Positions 1 through 13,600 of a DNA stretch of 64,000 nucleotides are shown here, piece after piece (positions within the stretch are counted from its first letter, which is position 1; each line of letters starts with the position of its first letter). Source of the stretch: Ridgeia piscesae (lineage: Eukaryota > Annelida > Polychaeta > Sabellida > Siboglinidae); assembly GCA_025642075.2 (NCBI GenBank), contig JAODUO010000425.1, positions 1-64,000 of the forward strand, read 5' to 3'. The notes under the pieces are model-generated. The model was not told the DNA's origin and made no database searches. It saw only the letters and a program-made list of their open reading frames with translations. The position numbers and the translations under genes are program-made.

Positions 1-3000
1 ACACATGTGCGCGTATATTAAATATGCTGTGCTGCCATTCCTGTGAACAGATAAGTCGACTAGAGGCTGGCGCACAAGTCATTGTAAGGATGATAACATC
101 TGCTGGCATTGAATGGACGCAGGCGGCATGACAATAACGCTCTATCAACACAATCCACTAATAGCCTTAGTCTTCAAGTACACCCTGTGATACACCTCCT
201 GTGATACGCCTACGCTGCATTTTTCACGAACGCCAACGAATCATGTATGAGCTGCTCTTAACCATAGTTAACTTCCTTTCTCTGGTGTCAATAGAATGTG
301 ACGTTTTGAGGACAGTTGAGTTTTCCTCAATGTTTATGACTTATCACTGAGAAAATCACACAAGGCGGTACTTTGTATTGTGGAAAGTCCGGACACTCGG
401 TTTATCATGTTATTACCAGTAGACATTTGTAGACCATTTTGGTGGGTCAGGGAATGCAGGGTCCTGGAATTAATTATTTCTCCCTTGAGTGGGATCCCAG
501 ACGCTCAGCACCATAATACATTTTGTGTTTCTCACATGTGTGGAGCCCTCGGTAGTATGATAGGGTTCATTATAAGTTATTATATATATATATTAATGAA
601 TATTATACTAATTAAAGTACATATGTCAGTGTCAGCTACAGCTGGGACTTCTTCTCCCCTGGCAGGAGTTTAGAAAGTTGACTGTATTGGTCATTAGTGG
701 TTTGGCGGTTAGCTGATCACTGTAGTTGGCAGGAAGATTACAGATAGCCATTGGCTGGTTTAAATTATGTGTAGTGAGGGCTAATTTTGATATAGGGAAT
801 CTCACAGAGACAGAGGAGAGAGAGTTGTCAGGCGCACACAGAGTGAAGGGTGTGCAGCTGGAGGGTTTCCCTCAGGCTTGGGCTGGGAGGTGAGGCTGGG
901 CTGCCTCCGTGTCGTAGTTGGGTTGGACAGGCATTGTCATGCGAATTTGCATGTGTATACTGTGGATATAACAAAGAATGAGATTAAGCAGCTAGTGGCT
1001 GTTGTAGTTCTAGTTGGTGCCTCCCCCGTTGTCTAGCGGCGGCCCCCGCTGCTATGTCAATACTACCACTACTACCACAATGAACTGAGCTGTATCAGGC
1101 TACACTGCTACAATAGACACAGAGTATAGACCCACATATACAAACCACATTCATTACTAGCCACAGGTCCTCTCAGGATATTAAGCATTGCACCCGGCCA
1201 ATAACTTGTGGATTGCAATCAATCGTCAATTTAAGTCAATCACAGTATCACACATCCATCTCTAGTCCCTGGTGGTGACACTTAGAAGCTTTGCCGACAA
1301 CATGTTAGTCGCAAATGCTGCATACTCTTGTAACATTCAACATCATTTAGCAGTCACATTTCAGAAGTCATTGCAGCACTGCGAAACATTTCTCTAACAA
1401 CTACACCACATTCCTTTGGACTTGACCATAAGTGCTGCATGAGTTATATCTTCAACAGGTGCACCGAATGCAGCATATGCTGGAAATAGGCGAAACCCTC
1501 CTGTGTCGAACTGCTACAACCCACTCACTTCTGGAGTACAAAAGGCAGCCTACTATTGACCTCGATATGCTGGACTCACAAGTTCGCAGCTAAAACCAAC
1601 CAGAGAATAACTGAGGTCGGGGCATTCAACCAATGTACCTGAACGTAAAAATCGATGCAGATAAAGCCATCACAAGGTGGTTTGTTTGCAGTCTACGAGT
1701 ATGACTGAGTCACTGAGTTTTATTCATGTCAGAAACCAGCATCCAGACAGTGCAGACCTCAGTGGACTTACCATTGTAAAAACACCTAGAGCTTAGTCAG
1801 ACTAGTCAGTGTAGGAATTATTTTGTAAGATTAACTTCATACCTGTATACACAGGTAGGTGAACATATCAGCAGTAATTAATGATGTCGTGAAAGAATCT
1901 GAACTCAGTTCCAGTGAATGTGTCAACTGTTTAGCAATAAACATACAAGAAATAATTTTGAATGTTGTTTTATTTAAGAGCAACAATAAATATCTTAAAC
2001 TTCTTATGAAAAATCCATTTTCATCGCCAATTTAAAATCTTTCATTAATTACTGCTGATATGTTCACCTACCTGTGTATACAGGTATGAAGTTAATCTTA
2101 CAAAATAATTCCTACACTGACTAGTCTGACTAAGCTCTAGGTGTTTTTACAATGGTAAGTCCACTGAGGTCTGCAATGTCTGGATGCTGGTTTCTGACAT
2201 GAATAAAACTCAGTGACTCAGTCATACTCGTAGACTGCAAACAAACCACCTTGTGATGGCTTTATCTGCATCGATTTTTACGTTCAAAACTGGCACTCAA
2301 GGAGACTTGGATTTTGTATGTTGTTATGGTTGATCCGGGTTGGTTATGTGATCAGTGCTAGGTACATTGGTTGAATGCCCCGACCTCAGTTATTCTCTGG
2401 TTGGTTTTAGCTGCAAACTTGTGAGTCCAGCATATCGAGGTCAATAGTAGGCTGCCTTTTGTACTCCAGAAGTGAGTGGGTTGTAGCAGTTCGACACAGG
2501 AGGGTTTCGCCTATTTCCAGCATATGCTGCATTCGGTGCACCTGTTGAAGATATAACTCATGCAGCACTTATGGTCAAGTCCAAAGAAATGTGGTGTAGT
2601 TGTTAGAGAAATGTTTCGCAGTGCTGCAATGACTTCTGAAATGTGACTGCTAAATGATGTTGAATGTTACAAGAGTATGCAGCATTTGCGACTAACATGT
2701 TGTCGGCAAAGCTTCTAAGTGTCACCACCAGGGACTAGAGATGGATGTGTGATACTGTGATTGACTTAAATTGACGATTGATTGCAATCCACAAGTTATT
2801 GGCCGGGTGCAATGCATAATATCCTGAGATGACCTGTGGCTAGTAATGAATGTGGTTTGTATATGTGGGTCTATACTCTGTGTCTATTGTAGCAGTGTAG
2901 CCTCATACAGCTCAGTTCATTGTGGTAGTAGTGGTAGTATTGTCGTAGCAGCGGGGGCCGCCGCTAGACAACGGGGGAGGCACCAACTAGAACTACAACA

Positions 3001-3404
3001 GCCACTAGCTGCTTAATCTCATTCTTTGTTATATCCACAGTATACACATGCAAATTCGCATGACAATGCCTGTCCAACCCAACTACGACACGGAGGCAGC
3101 CCAGCCTCACCTCCCAGCCCAAGCCTGAGGGAAACCCTCCAGCTGCACACCCTTCACTCTGTGTGCGCCTGACAACTCTCTCTCTCTCCTGTCTCTGTGA
3201 GATTCCCTATATCAAAATTAGCCCTCACTACACATAATTTAAACCAGCCAATGGCTATCTGTAATCTTCCTGCCAACTACAGTGATCAGCTAACCGCCAA
3301 ACCACTAATGACCAATACAGTCAACTTTCTAAACTCCTGCCAGGGGAGAAGAAGTCCCAGCTGTAGCTGACACTGACATTTGTACTTTAATTAGTATAAT
3401 ATTC

Positions 3405-3446
<42 letters not shown>

Positions 3447-4005
3447 ACTTATAATGAACCCTACCATACTACCGAGGGCTCCACACATGTGAGAAACACA
3501 AAATGTATTATGGTGCTGAGCGTCTGGGATCCCACTCAAGGGAGACTGACCCACCAAAATGGTCTACAAATGTCTACTGGTAATAACATGATAAACCGAG
3601 TGTCCGGACTTTCCACAATACAAAGTACCGCCTTGTGTGATTTTCTCAGTGAAAAGTCATAAACATTGAAGAAAACTCAACTGTCCTCAAAACGTCACAT
3701 TCTATTGACACCAGAGAAAGGAAGTTAACCATGGTTAAGAGCAGCTCATCCATGATTCGTTGGCGTTCGTGAAAAATGCAGCGTAGGCGTATCACAGGAG
3801 GTGTATCACAGGGTGTACTTGAAGACTAAGGCTATTAGTGGATTGTGTTGATAGAGCGTTATTGTCATGCCGCCTGCGTCCATTCAATGCCAGCAGATGT
3901 TATCATCCTTACAATGACTTGTGCAAGAACTCTTTCCAGCCTCTAGTCGACTTATCTGTTCACAGGAATGGCAGCACAGCATATTTAATATACGCGCACA
4001 TGTGT
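1..4005. repeat. Long inverted repeat (foldback element), arms about 1.9 kb
   Basis: Bases 1-1884 read in reverse complement as 2042-4005 with high identity. The first bases, acacatgtgcgcgta, pair with tacgcgcacatgtgt ending at 4005. The arms are not identical: the right arm has about 74 extra bases (2286-2359) and a longer (AT)n run near 3408-3443, plus scattered substitutions. That argues against a simple chimeric-read or assembly hairpin. No transposase or other recognisable protein is encoded in the arms; the short open frames at 380-673 and 3838-4245 resemble nothing I know. The left arm begins exactly at the window edge, so the full extent is unknown. Best reading: a non-autonomous foldback transposon. 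Confidence 0.9.
1885..2041. repeat. Spacer of the foldback, shared with 22139-22385
   Basis: This 157-bp single-copy centre separates the two arms. It reappears in reverse orientation around 22235-22385, directly joined to about 95 bp of the same arm-end sequence (compare 1790-1884 with about 22142-22232). Relative to the arm, the spacer is therefore inverted in the second copy. Confidence 0.75.
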
Positions 4006-4561
4006 GTACTCATTGTTTTTACGATGTATCTATATTTTGCACATTGCTCCAAAACATCCATGTCCTCACTAACTCATACTCCTAAGTCCTTTTCTTTTAC
4101 AATTGTACATGATATAGCATCTTCCATCATATATTCCTTGTTCATATTTCCTTTTCCTATCTGGATGCACTTATACTTCCCAAAATTAAATAACATTTGC
4201 CCCTTTTTCACACAATTTCACCAGTTTGGTAAGATCATCCTATAAAATGTGGTTTTCTGTATCTGTTTTAGCCGTTCAGAACACGGTTGTGTATTCTGCA
4301 AATTTCAGTAGTTTGCGAAACACCGACGACGAAAGCATGCACTGCTTGTGTTGCGCCTAGAAACAGATTAATTTGCACGTTTCAAACCACTGTGGTGTTT
4401 TATATCTAAACTATTGTAGTGTTTTGTCTTAATGATACACAGTCGATACAACGTACAACCGGTGACTGTATTACCCCAGATTGTATCATGAGATCAGCAG
4501 AAGATTGACTTCAACACGGTAGCTGTTGTTGTAGTGTGATTCTCGTCATTACAGAACAAGT
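4006..4561 (+). other. 5' flank of the Death-domain gene
   Basis: No open frame or repeat that I recognise beyond the end of the foldback. It should hold the promoter and 5' UTR of the gene whose first codon is at 4562, but I see no TATA box or other clear core promoter element. Confidence 0.3.
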
Positions 4562-4622
4562 ATGTCTCAGTACGACGGGAATCTCTCCGCCTCCGCCGTC
4601 GGCGACGACGTCCAAAATGCGG
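4562..4622 (+). CDS. Death-domain gene exon 1 (start codon)
   Basis: ATG at 4562 with A at -3. It encodes about 20 residues beginning MSQYDGNLSASAVGDD and ends in phase 1 at a GTAACT donor. The frame continues exactly into the Death-domain exon, completing a Gly/Asp-type codon across the junction, which is why this start was chosen over the internal Met near 4954. Confidence 0.65.
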
Positions 4623-7600
4623 GTAACTAACATAATATTTTCAATACTATAATGTAAAATTGCATGTTTATAGATATTTTAATATTGTACATGTTATAGA
4701 ATGATATGATAAAACACTGAAACTGTCCTGACGTTATCAGCGTATTATTTGCCATTTGTTAAGATAATAATAATTATCAAGCTCTTTCTTGCAACTAATA
4801 CACACGTAGGACCTGTTCATGCCACAGCACTGTAACGACTTTCCTACTGACTATTGGACGATTATGTTTGTCGAACATCAATCTGCATATATTTCATGTA
4901 TGTCATAGTAACTAGATGAATCTTGTTTTCTAGACTATCTCAGTGACAGACTATTGATGCGTCTAGCAAAAACAATTGGCCGCAACAATTTAGAATTGGG
5001 CGTTTACCTTGGCCTGGACGAGGCTACCATACAGTCGAAAAAGGCTGAATATAGCAGCGTCACTGATGGCACGTTCGGGATTCTCAGTCTGTGGCGTCAG
5101 CGCACCGGGAGGTCTCAGTCAGTGAATACCTACATGGAACTGACCCAGGCGCTCACGGACTTAGATAGACAGGACTTGGTTCAGCTTGTTCGTAGTGGTG
5201 AGTAGGCGTACTTCAACTGTGAACAACCACAACAGTGAGTCTGTTGTGGTTCGTTGTATGTTCACGTATTACCTACAGTCTATACGTTTAAAGTTTAAAT
5301 AATTTTCCAATAATGTCGAACTGGGTTTTTTCTTGCTGTATAATTAATGTGCAAATAGGGTCTACTTTAGTTACCTCTCATTTGTGGTACTAGCGATACA
5401 TGGGCTAATATAATTGTTATTAACCGAACTCAATTGAAAATGTTATTGTATGTTTATTTAGTTAGTTGGTATCGTCGGTAATTCGATAGTGCCACCTACA
5501 TGTAGCTTACCTATATCAATATAGGGCAATGGATGAGTTTAGGCGACGTTGTGGGATACATATGCAAGAGAGTGGATTCGTTCAATTTCAATCAATGCTT
5601 TTGAACTTTGCCATTTGACTGTTTGATGGTCGTAATGTATATGTGTTTCTTTGTTCCCAACGTCGTGGCTGACTTAACTATTAACACAGGGTCTTAGTAG
5701 ATGCCTAACGCGCTAATGTCAATTAGGGACACCTTTCAATAGACTTGGGTTATTATTTGCAGTTATTGGCTTGAATTTGGACGAATCGATCGAGTGTTGA
5801 GCCCCATTGTACACTGAGACACTGTGATTTGTTTTTTACGTTTACTCTATCGGGAAGCCAGATAGCGAATCATATGTGAACAGTTACGGATAGTTAGGGT
5901 TAATTAAGGTTAGCTATGGTTGTTTGTGTTAGCAAGGACTAGTAATGGTTATGATTAATTAGGGTTAGTTAGCGTTACCTAGGGTTAGGAATAGGAGAAG
6001 GCTTGGCTTTCTTAAACCTGCCTATGGTAGCTTTTCAAATACGAAATAAAACGTCGTTACCGGGAAACCACGGTTTGGCGTATTGTAATTGGCAATCCGA
6101 GACATTCAAATGGTTAGCGGAATCAGTTAAAGATCAAAACGACATAATCATGACAATTGTTGGGCTCGGGTTGTCGCTCTTTGAATGAGTGTGTTGATCA
6201 GCGTAGATAAATGTATTGATACAACAGTTTGAAGTTGTAAAAGTGGTAGAGTTGGAATTGTTTAAGTAGGGATGCCATGCACGTATGATCATTATTCATT
6301 CTAGAAGCAGAACAGAAGGTTGCGCCAACGCCGGACGCCACAGGCAGGCCAACATGCTCAGGTATTTCTTCAATCTTACAGATGTACCGAACGAAAACTT
6401 CAAATGTCATAGTTTCCACCACCTGATTAAGCATTTACCGAGAGTTTAATATGCATTACGACAAGAAGGTGTATGACGTACGTGTTGGATCGGGTGGATT
6501 GGGGGTGAATCCTCAATGTCTTGTGAATGTTGTTGACGTTTTACTGAGCCTCAAGTATTGATTGTACAATTGGAGGTACAGACTCAGACACTACTGCCGC
6601 CGACCCACGGAAATCATCAACGGTCTCGAACGACATAACATCGCCAACACTACCAGCCTCGACGTCATGTGTTCCATCACCTATGTATGACTGTGCTATA
6701 TCACTTCCTTCAGCTTTACTTTTCATGTGTTTTATTTATGAATGATGCCTATTTTCCGTAAACAATGAATATGGCTACTATTAGGCCGGTGTGATTGGCT
6801 GACCACGACATGTGCATGGTATTGATTGTGTTGTTTTAACTCAATAATCAATAATGTTATACAGCCTTTGTACAAACACACAACGATATACGCCTTGAAA
6901 CCGGTTAATTAAAGAATATAAGTTATCAAAATAGACAGGGTAGCCTATGCATAACAATAATTTCGATTATATTACAGGCAGGAATTTGAATATGGAAATC
7001 TGTTTTCAGATGAGAATAAAATGCTGAGAGAGAAGCTGGAGAAGGAAAAGGAAGAAAAGAGGATTATCATCGCTTGCAAAAAGGAGTCAGACGGTTCGTT
7101 GGTTTTGTATTTATTGACTTGAAAGTGGTTAAGCTGAGATGCGCAACATGTTTCATGTTGTCGCAATAACGAAAACAAATCGTTATTTCTCTTTGTTCAG
7201 CTAGTAATCTGTATGACATTGTAATCTGTATTGTGGGGAGCGGTGGTCGCGCGGTAGAGCGCCGGACTGTCAATCGAGGGGACGGTGGTTCAATCCCACC
7301 TACCGCCGTTTCGAAACTTAGGCAATTTCTTCACCCCACATTTGCCTGTGTCTTTCGGAAGAGACAAAAACCCCCTTTTTTATGCCAGGGGAAGTAAAAA
7401 ATCCCACACAGGGGGAAAAATGTGTAACCTGTAGGGGACTCACAAAATTTAAGAAAAAAATCCCTTTGGTTACCCCAAGTTTGGGCTGTTTGGAGGTAAT
7501 CACCTAAGAACTAAGAATGACCGATTTAGCTTTGGAGAAGTTAAATTCATATTTTTGTCGATATTGAATATATAAAATACTTTATATCATCAAGTGTTGC

Positions 7601-10600
7601 CGGGGATTACATTTTTATTTGTTTATGGGATGGACAGTAAAACCACATTGAATCACAACACAAACGGGAAGATGTTTATCAAACGGCATAGTTGAGATCG
7701 CTAGCCTGTTTCTCAGCCCATGTACCTTTTAGCGAATTTTCTCAAGCAAGAGTCGCTAGAGGGCGATACGGTCGTCACGAGTGTAATGCGCTGAAAGGCA
7801 ACAGTGTCGTCATCTCGCAGTAGTCGTCTGAAGACGGTCACTGTTAGCGAACGAAATTTGATGAGCGCAAAACATGTAAATTGACTAACAAATATGTAAA
7901 AACGTAATACTTTTTGGTATTACTGTACTGTGACAAACTTAGCTGTCAATTTCACAGGTGTATTTTTAGCGCTAAACGTTACATGCGACGGAAACTATTC
8001 AAACGATTGCTAGCGCACCACAGTGTTCTCAGCCATGTTGAAGTTACGTCTCAATGTCCAACATTTGCCTAATGCATATACGTTCACTGTAGTGCCACAG
8101 TCATAGTGTCACGTTTTGTCCGCCACGTTTAGCTACGTTGCGAAACGTGTCGGAACGTGGCTAAACGTAGGCAAACGTGGAACAACGTTGCTAAAATGTG
8201 ATCAAACATGACAAAACGTGAACTGGAAATTTTAGTTTTCGACATGTTCAAAATTCGGTGGCTTTCCCACACAACATACTACAACGTGGCAACAATGTAG
8301 TACAACGTACGACAACGTGATACAACGTAGTACAACGTGGCTACAACGTAGCAAAAATTTGGACAGAACGTGAACAGAACGTGTGTCCTAGGTTGCAGTA
8401 CGTTTCTGTTACGCTATAGTACGTTATGGTACGTTGTGGTACGCTGTGCTGCGCGGCGGCAACGAGGCATAACGAGACACAACGTGGCGACTGCGACGCT
8501 ACTGCGTGACAGCAGCGAGGCATAACCTGGATTTGATCTTCGGTATCACCTGTCAATCGTGTCACAGCGGGACTACAACGAGGCGACAGCGTGGCTAGCA
8601 CGTGTCACATCGTGGCACCATACCGATTTGTCCCAGAACGTGGGGGTCAGAAACGGGGTACAACGGCGCGGCCAAAACGTGACGTTATGACTGGGGCATA
8701 ACAGACAAAAGTTATAGCGTAGCACAGGCCCTCAATGGTGGTATTTTGTTCAATGAGCGGTGTAACTAGATGGTGGGGGTGGACATTATGCGCCAACAGT
8801 TGTTTTATACCTTATGCTTCTCGATATTTCAGAAAAAAATAGCCGGCCTACAGAAGCGCTTGGGAAAACTCGAAGCGAAGGAAACCGGTACGTGCGGGTG
8901 CCTATCCAAACTTGTGTGATTTTCATCTTGTTATAAAAAGACTGAACTCTCAATATACATGTAGATGATTTATGCTGATGATTTAGTTAGTTGGAGGTCC
9001 CCGAGAAAAATGAGTCATATCGAAAACAACACCCGTCGAACTACAATAATATTCAACGCGAACCAAATGTAATCTCCCTCGACCATCTAGTATTGTGTTG
9101 TGTCATATTTCGTTACGCAATATTTGTCAGATGTTTTATTTGTGTAACCACGGACTTATATGCCACTGTTCTGCCGCTCGCGGCCCCGCGAGGGGGAGTT
9201 GGCTGCAAAGGTCCGGCGCACAAATTACCCATTGGTTACAGTGGGGGGGGAATAAACCGGCTTATTCACTGGACTGCTGTCTCCGGGTTAACCCCTAGAG
9301 TACGCAGAAAGGTCCCTCACAAGATGAAAAGTTATTTGGTTGTCTGCTGGTTGGGCAATTTCGCAGTTGACCGCAGCATCGTTTTAATAAGACATTTGGA
9401 TAAACTCTTACATGACACGTATTTTAAAAAAATCCTAGAAAATACATTTTTTGGGAAAGTTGTTTTGGAAAATATTGACGTTTTTAAAACGGCTAAAATT
9501 TCCCCGGAAAAAATCATCAAAGGCAACTACGAAGTACTGCCCGTGTTGCAATTTATCAGTAAAAAAACCGTGGGGGGGCTGCTTCGGTGGTTGGGCAAAC
9601 CCCAGAGGAAGGGAACAATTCAAATTTTAAAAAAATGAATACGGGATTTTTAAAGCGAGATGGACTTTGGCCAGGGCCAACGTATCAGATGGTCCCAGAA
9701 AAATCCACCCCCATGATGCAAAAATAGTGGTCCCCTGCTGTAGGATTAAAAAAATTCCCAATGATTTAGGCTTAAATGAAAGGTAATAATTTAAAAGACA
9801 CGTAACTTTAATTTTATTGATATTTTTTAGTAAAAATTTTAATTTAAAAACGAAAAAATTTGGAAAATTTGTTATCTCTTATAATGGTAAAATAATATTT
9901 TGTTTCTGTTAAAAATTTAATAATTTGTTTAAAAATGGCAAAATTTTAATTTATGAACATTAAATTTTTTGAAAATTTTAAAATACTTTGAAATGGATGA
10001 AAAATTTTTAAAATTTTTTTTCATACTAATTAATCGTTAATTACTAATTTTAATTAAGTACCCCAAATTCAGCAAAATTCAAAAGCCCAACCATCCATAA
10101 ATATGAAGATATTTATACATAATTTTAAATCAGTGTATAACACTTTTATTAAGAATAAAATATATATTAATAGTATGTTTATTATTAAAGGTGATAATTG
10201 GCATATAATATATATATTATTAATTATTAATAAATTATTAATAGGTATAATTAGCAGGAACCTCAAAAAAAAATTTTTTGTAAAATGCCAAAATGTCCAT
10301 GAATATGTTTATATTATAAAACATGAAATTTAAAAAACCCCCTTATTATGGTAAGAGATATAAATTAAATAATTATGTAATACAAAATCATTAATAATAA
10401 ATTAATGAATAAATAAATCAATATATAATTAGCAGCCGTACTTTGTATATAAATGAATAAACGGCCTAATTATTAAGACATGTCCACATTAATTACGGTA
10501 GTAAATATACATTACCAGACATTTCATATTAACAAACAATTAATAATTAAAATTGGCTAATGTTAGCATTAACTCGGCAAAGGGTTATGTTTTGAAAAAC

Positions 10601-13600
10601 CCAAGTAAAAAATTATGAAAAAATTTAAATTTACAATTTTTGAACCATATAAACTTTTGATTAAATCAATAAATACTTATTAAATAATAACTTTTTTAAT
10701 AAATTTTTCTAAATCCTCAACAATTAAAAACAATGAAGCACAGTTGTCATACTTCACTTGTTTTGGGTGACCGTGTGTTTACAGGTTGGACAAATCTGCG
10801 GCTCAGTAGAGACCAGTAATAAATGTTTACCATTTCATAATTTTTGCTTTTCAAAAAATTGATAAGTAATGTTTATAAATGTTAATGTGTTTCGTCACCG
10901 ACCCCAACATCTCGTGTCCCAAAATCTTTTCTGGGTTCCCCTCCTAGGATAAAGTGCACTGAAGAAGCTGCTAAATTCCCCACCCCCAAAATTTTTTTAA
11001 TATTCACTATTCTGAAAGATCTACCGGAATGTTCATAACCCAGTGTGCCCTGTGTGCAAAACCCATCTAATTCAGTGCTTTGTAATTAAGTTGAAATGAT
11101 GTCTGTTTATTCAATTGTTTTTGTGTCACATTCGGGAAAAAAATTGTGTAAAATTATTTGTGTATGCAGATGATGCCTATGATATATTGACGACTTTGTG
11201 GGCTATTCCCTTGAACTACTACCTTAAAGTTAATGACAGATAGTTTTGTTCAGGCAATGCAATGATGCTGTGTTCTTGTCTATTAAAACTGCAGTGTATA
11301 TGTCATTTCAAGGGTTTATCTTTAGACGCGTAGATTTTTCTTGTATTTCAAAAGAAGCTTGAAATATGCATACACAATGTTTAATTTCAGGTGCAGATTT
11401 CTAAAATAAAACAATTAAAAATTTTAATAACTACAATAATTAATAAAACCAAAGAATTATTTTATCCATCCAACTTTTAAAAACATATACTAGAAATAAA
11501 AATACACAATTCTTAGTAATGTTAAATTTTTAGAAGTAAAATCATTATTATTAAATAATTAGGAATAGTTGTAGGATTTTTTAAAAAATTCAACAAAAAA
11601 AAAATTGCACATGAACAATCATCAAAATATAAATAACACAAATCAATAATAAATACAAGCGAATGGGAGTAAATATTGAAAACGTTATCAATGCCTAACG
11701 GGGTTGGGCCCAGGCCAAGCAAAGGCTGGTATAACTGACACACAGAATGACAGATCGGGTTTAAAAGCGGCCTTTTTAAACTGGCTTGAGATTAACAAAT
11801 TTTTATGAATATTTAAACATTACAATAATTCCCAATTTTGAATTTGAAACTGTTAAAATTCGTATTGGAAAAAGTTGTTCCTTGGTATTGTTTGCCCTTA
11901 CCCCCACCCATATATTAACCATTACAGAAAAAAAAAAAATAAACCCTTTGCTAAATTAGCCAAACATTTCCCAAAATAACAGTCATCGTTTTGGAAAATT
12001 ATCACTATTATTGAATTAAACAGTTATATTAACCCCAAGAATCCTGTCGATGTTTTGGCACTTATTCCTGGCTCTGCTCCCCTCGCCGCCGCGAGCGGGG
12101 GAGTTGGCTGCAAAGGTCACGACCAAAGAACTCCCCCCCGGTCTCTACCCTGCGGGGGTGCCAAACATCGACAGGATTCTTGCGTGAAATAATGTTAATT
12201 AATAATGACATAACCCAAAAACCTGCGGTTTTTAACAAAAACAGCATTATTGCATTGCCTGAACAAAACTATCTTGTTAACTTGAAGGTAGTATTCAAGG
12301 CCTGCCTACAAAATCGTCAATATTCATGGCATCATCTGTAATTAATTTTTCCAAAATTTTCTCCCTGAATGTGACACATAATAAAATTGAAAAATGACAT
12401 CCTTTTCAACTTTTTAAAACCGGTTAATGGTTTTTGCGCACGGAAAACTGGATTATGAAAATTCCGTAGATCTTAGAATATTTGAAAATTGCAAAAAATT
12501 TTGAGGTGGAGAATGGAGCACTTCTTCCCCTGCACTTTATCCCTTGGAGGGGAACCCAAAAACAACATTTTTTGGGGGATGTTATGGGGACGAAACACTG
12601 TTAAATTTTTAAACATTACTTATCAAATTCATTTAAATGAAATAAATTTTAAATGGTAAAAAAATTTTTTCGGTCTCTCGAGCCTGCAGTTTTGTCCCAA
12701 ACCCCCAAAAAAACTCACCCCAAAAAAAATTAAGTATACAAGGCTTAAACAAACGGGTTTTTTATTTAGAAAATTTTTTAAAAAAGTTTTTATTTTAATG
12801 CATTATTTTTTAGGTTATCATAATGCATTTTTAAACATTGCATAAATTATATTTACTTCATAATTTTTATTGGCCCCAAAAAATAACCCTTTGCCAGTTA
12901 GCATGCTAACATTAGCCAATTTTAATTATTAATTAAGTTGGTGTTAATATGAAATTTCTGGGTAATGTATATTTACTACCTAATTAATTGGTTCTTTTTT
13001 TGGAATTTTGGGGTTTTTTATGTGTATAAAAATACGGCTGCTAATTATATTTGATTTATTCATTAATTTATTATTAAGTGTTTTTTTAAAAATTATTTAA
13101 TTTATATTTTTCCAAAAAATTTTTTTCAAACTTTTATTAAAAATTCTGTCATGGGTTTTTGGGATTTTAAAAAGTTTCTTTGGGTTCCCCTTAAATTTTC
13201 ACCTATTAACTAATTTATTATTTAAAATTTTTAATATATATTTATATCCCCAATTATCACCCATTAATAATTTTTATTACATAATTAATATAATTTTTTT
13301 CGTAATAAATGTGGTTTCACACTGTAAAAATTTATGTATAAAAAATCTTCATATTTATGGACTCGCTGGTTTAATTAGAATGTTTCGGCCTGTTAAATTT
13401 CCTTTTAAATAATATTAGCTAATTAACTGGATTAATTAGTATGAAAAAACATCAGTATTAAAAATTTATCACTCCATTCAATGTATTTTAAAATGTTGCA
13501 AACAATATTTTAATAGTTCTATAAATTACAACGTTATGCCATTTTAAAGTCACTTATTCGAATATTTATCAACAGAAACAAAACTGAGCTTATTTTACCA

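Noticed and set aside
380..673. 97-codon frame in the foldback arm
   Set aside because: The corresponding frame is not maintained in the other arm and no domain is visible.
7240..7307. Functional tRNA-Asp gene
   Set aside because: The T arm and acceptor stem pair, but the anticodon stem is mismatched and the sequence continues into a SINE-type body.
8991..9638. 215-codon plus-strand frame
   Set aside because: It runs from intron sequence into the left arm of the foldback; the inverted arm at about 13770-14300 does not preserve the frame and no domain is recognisable.
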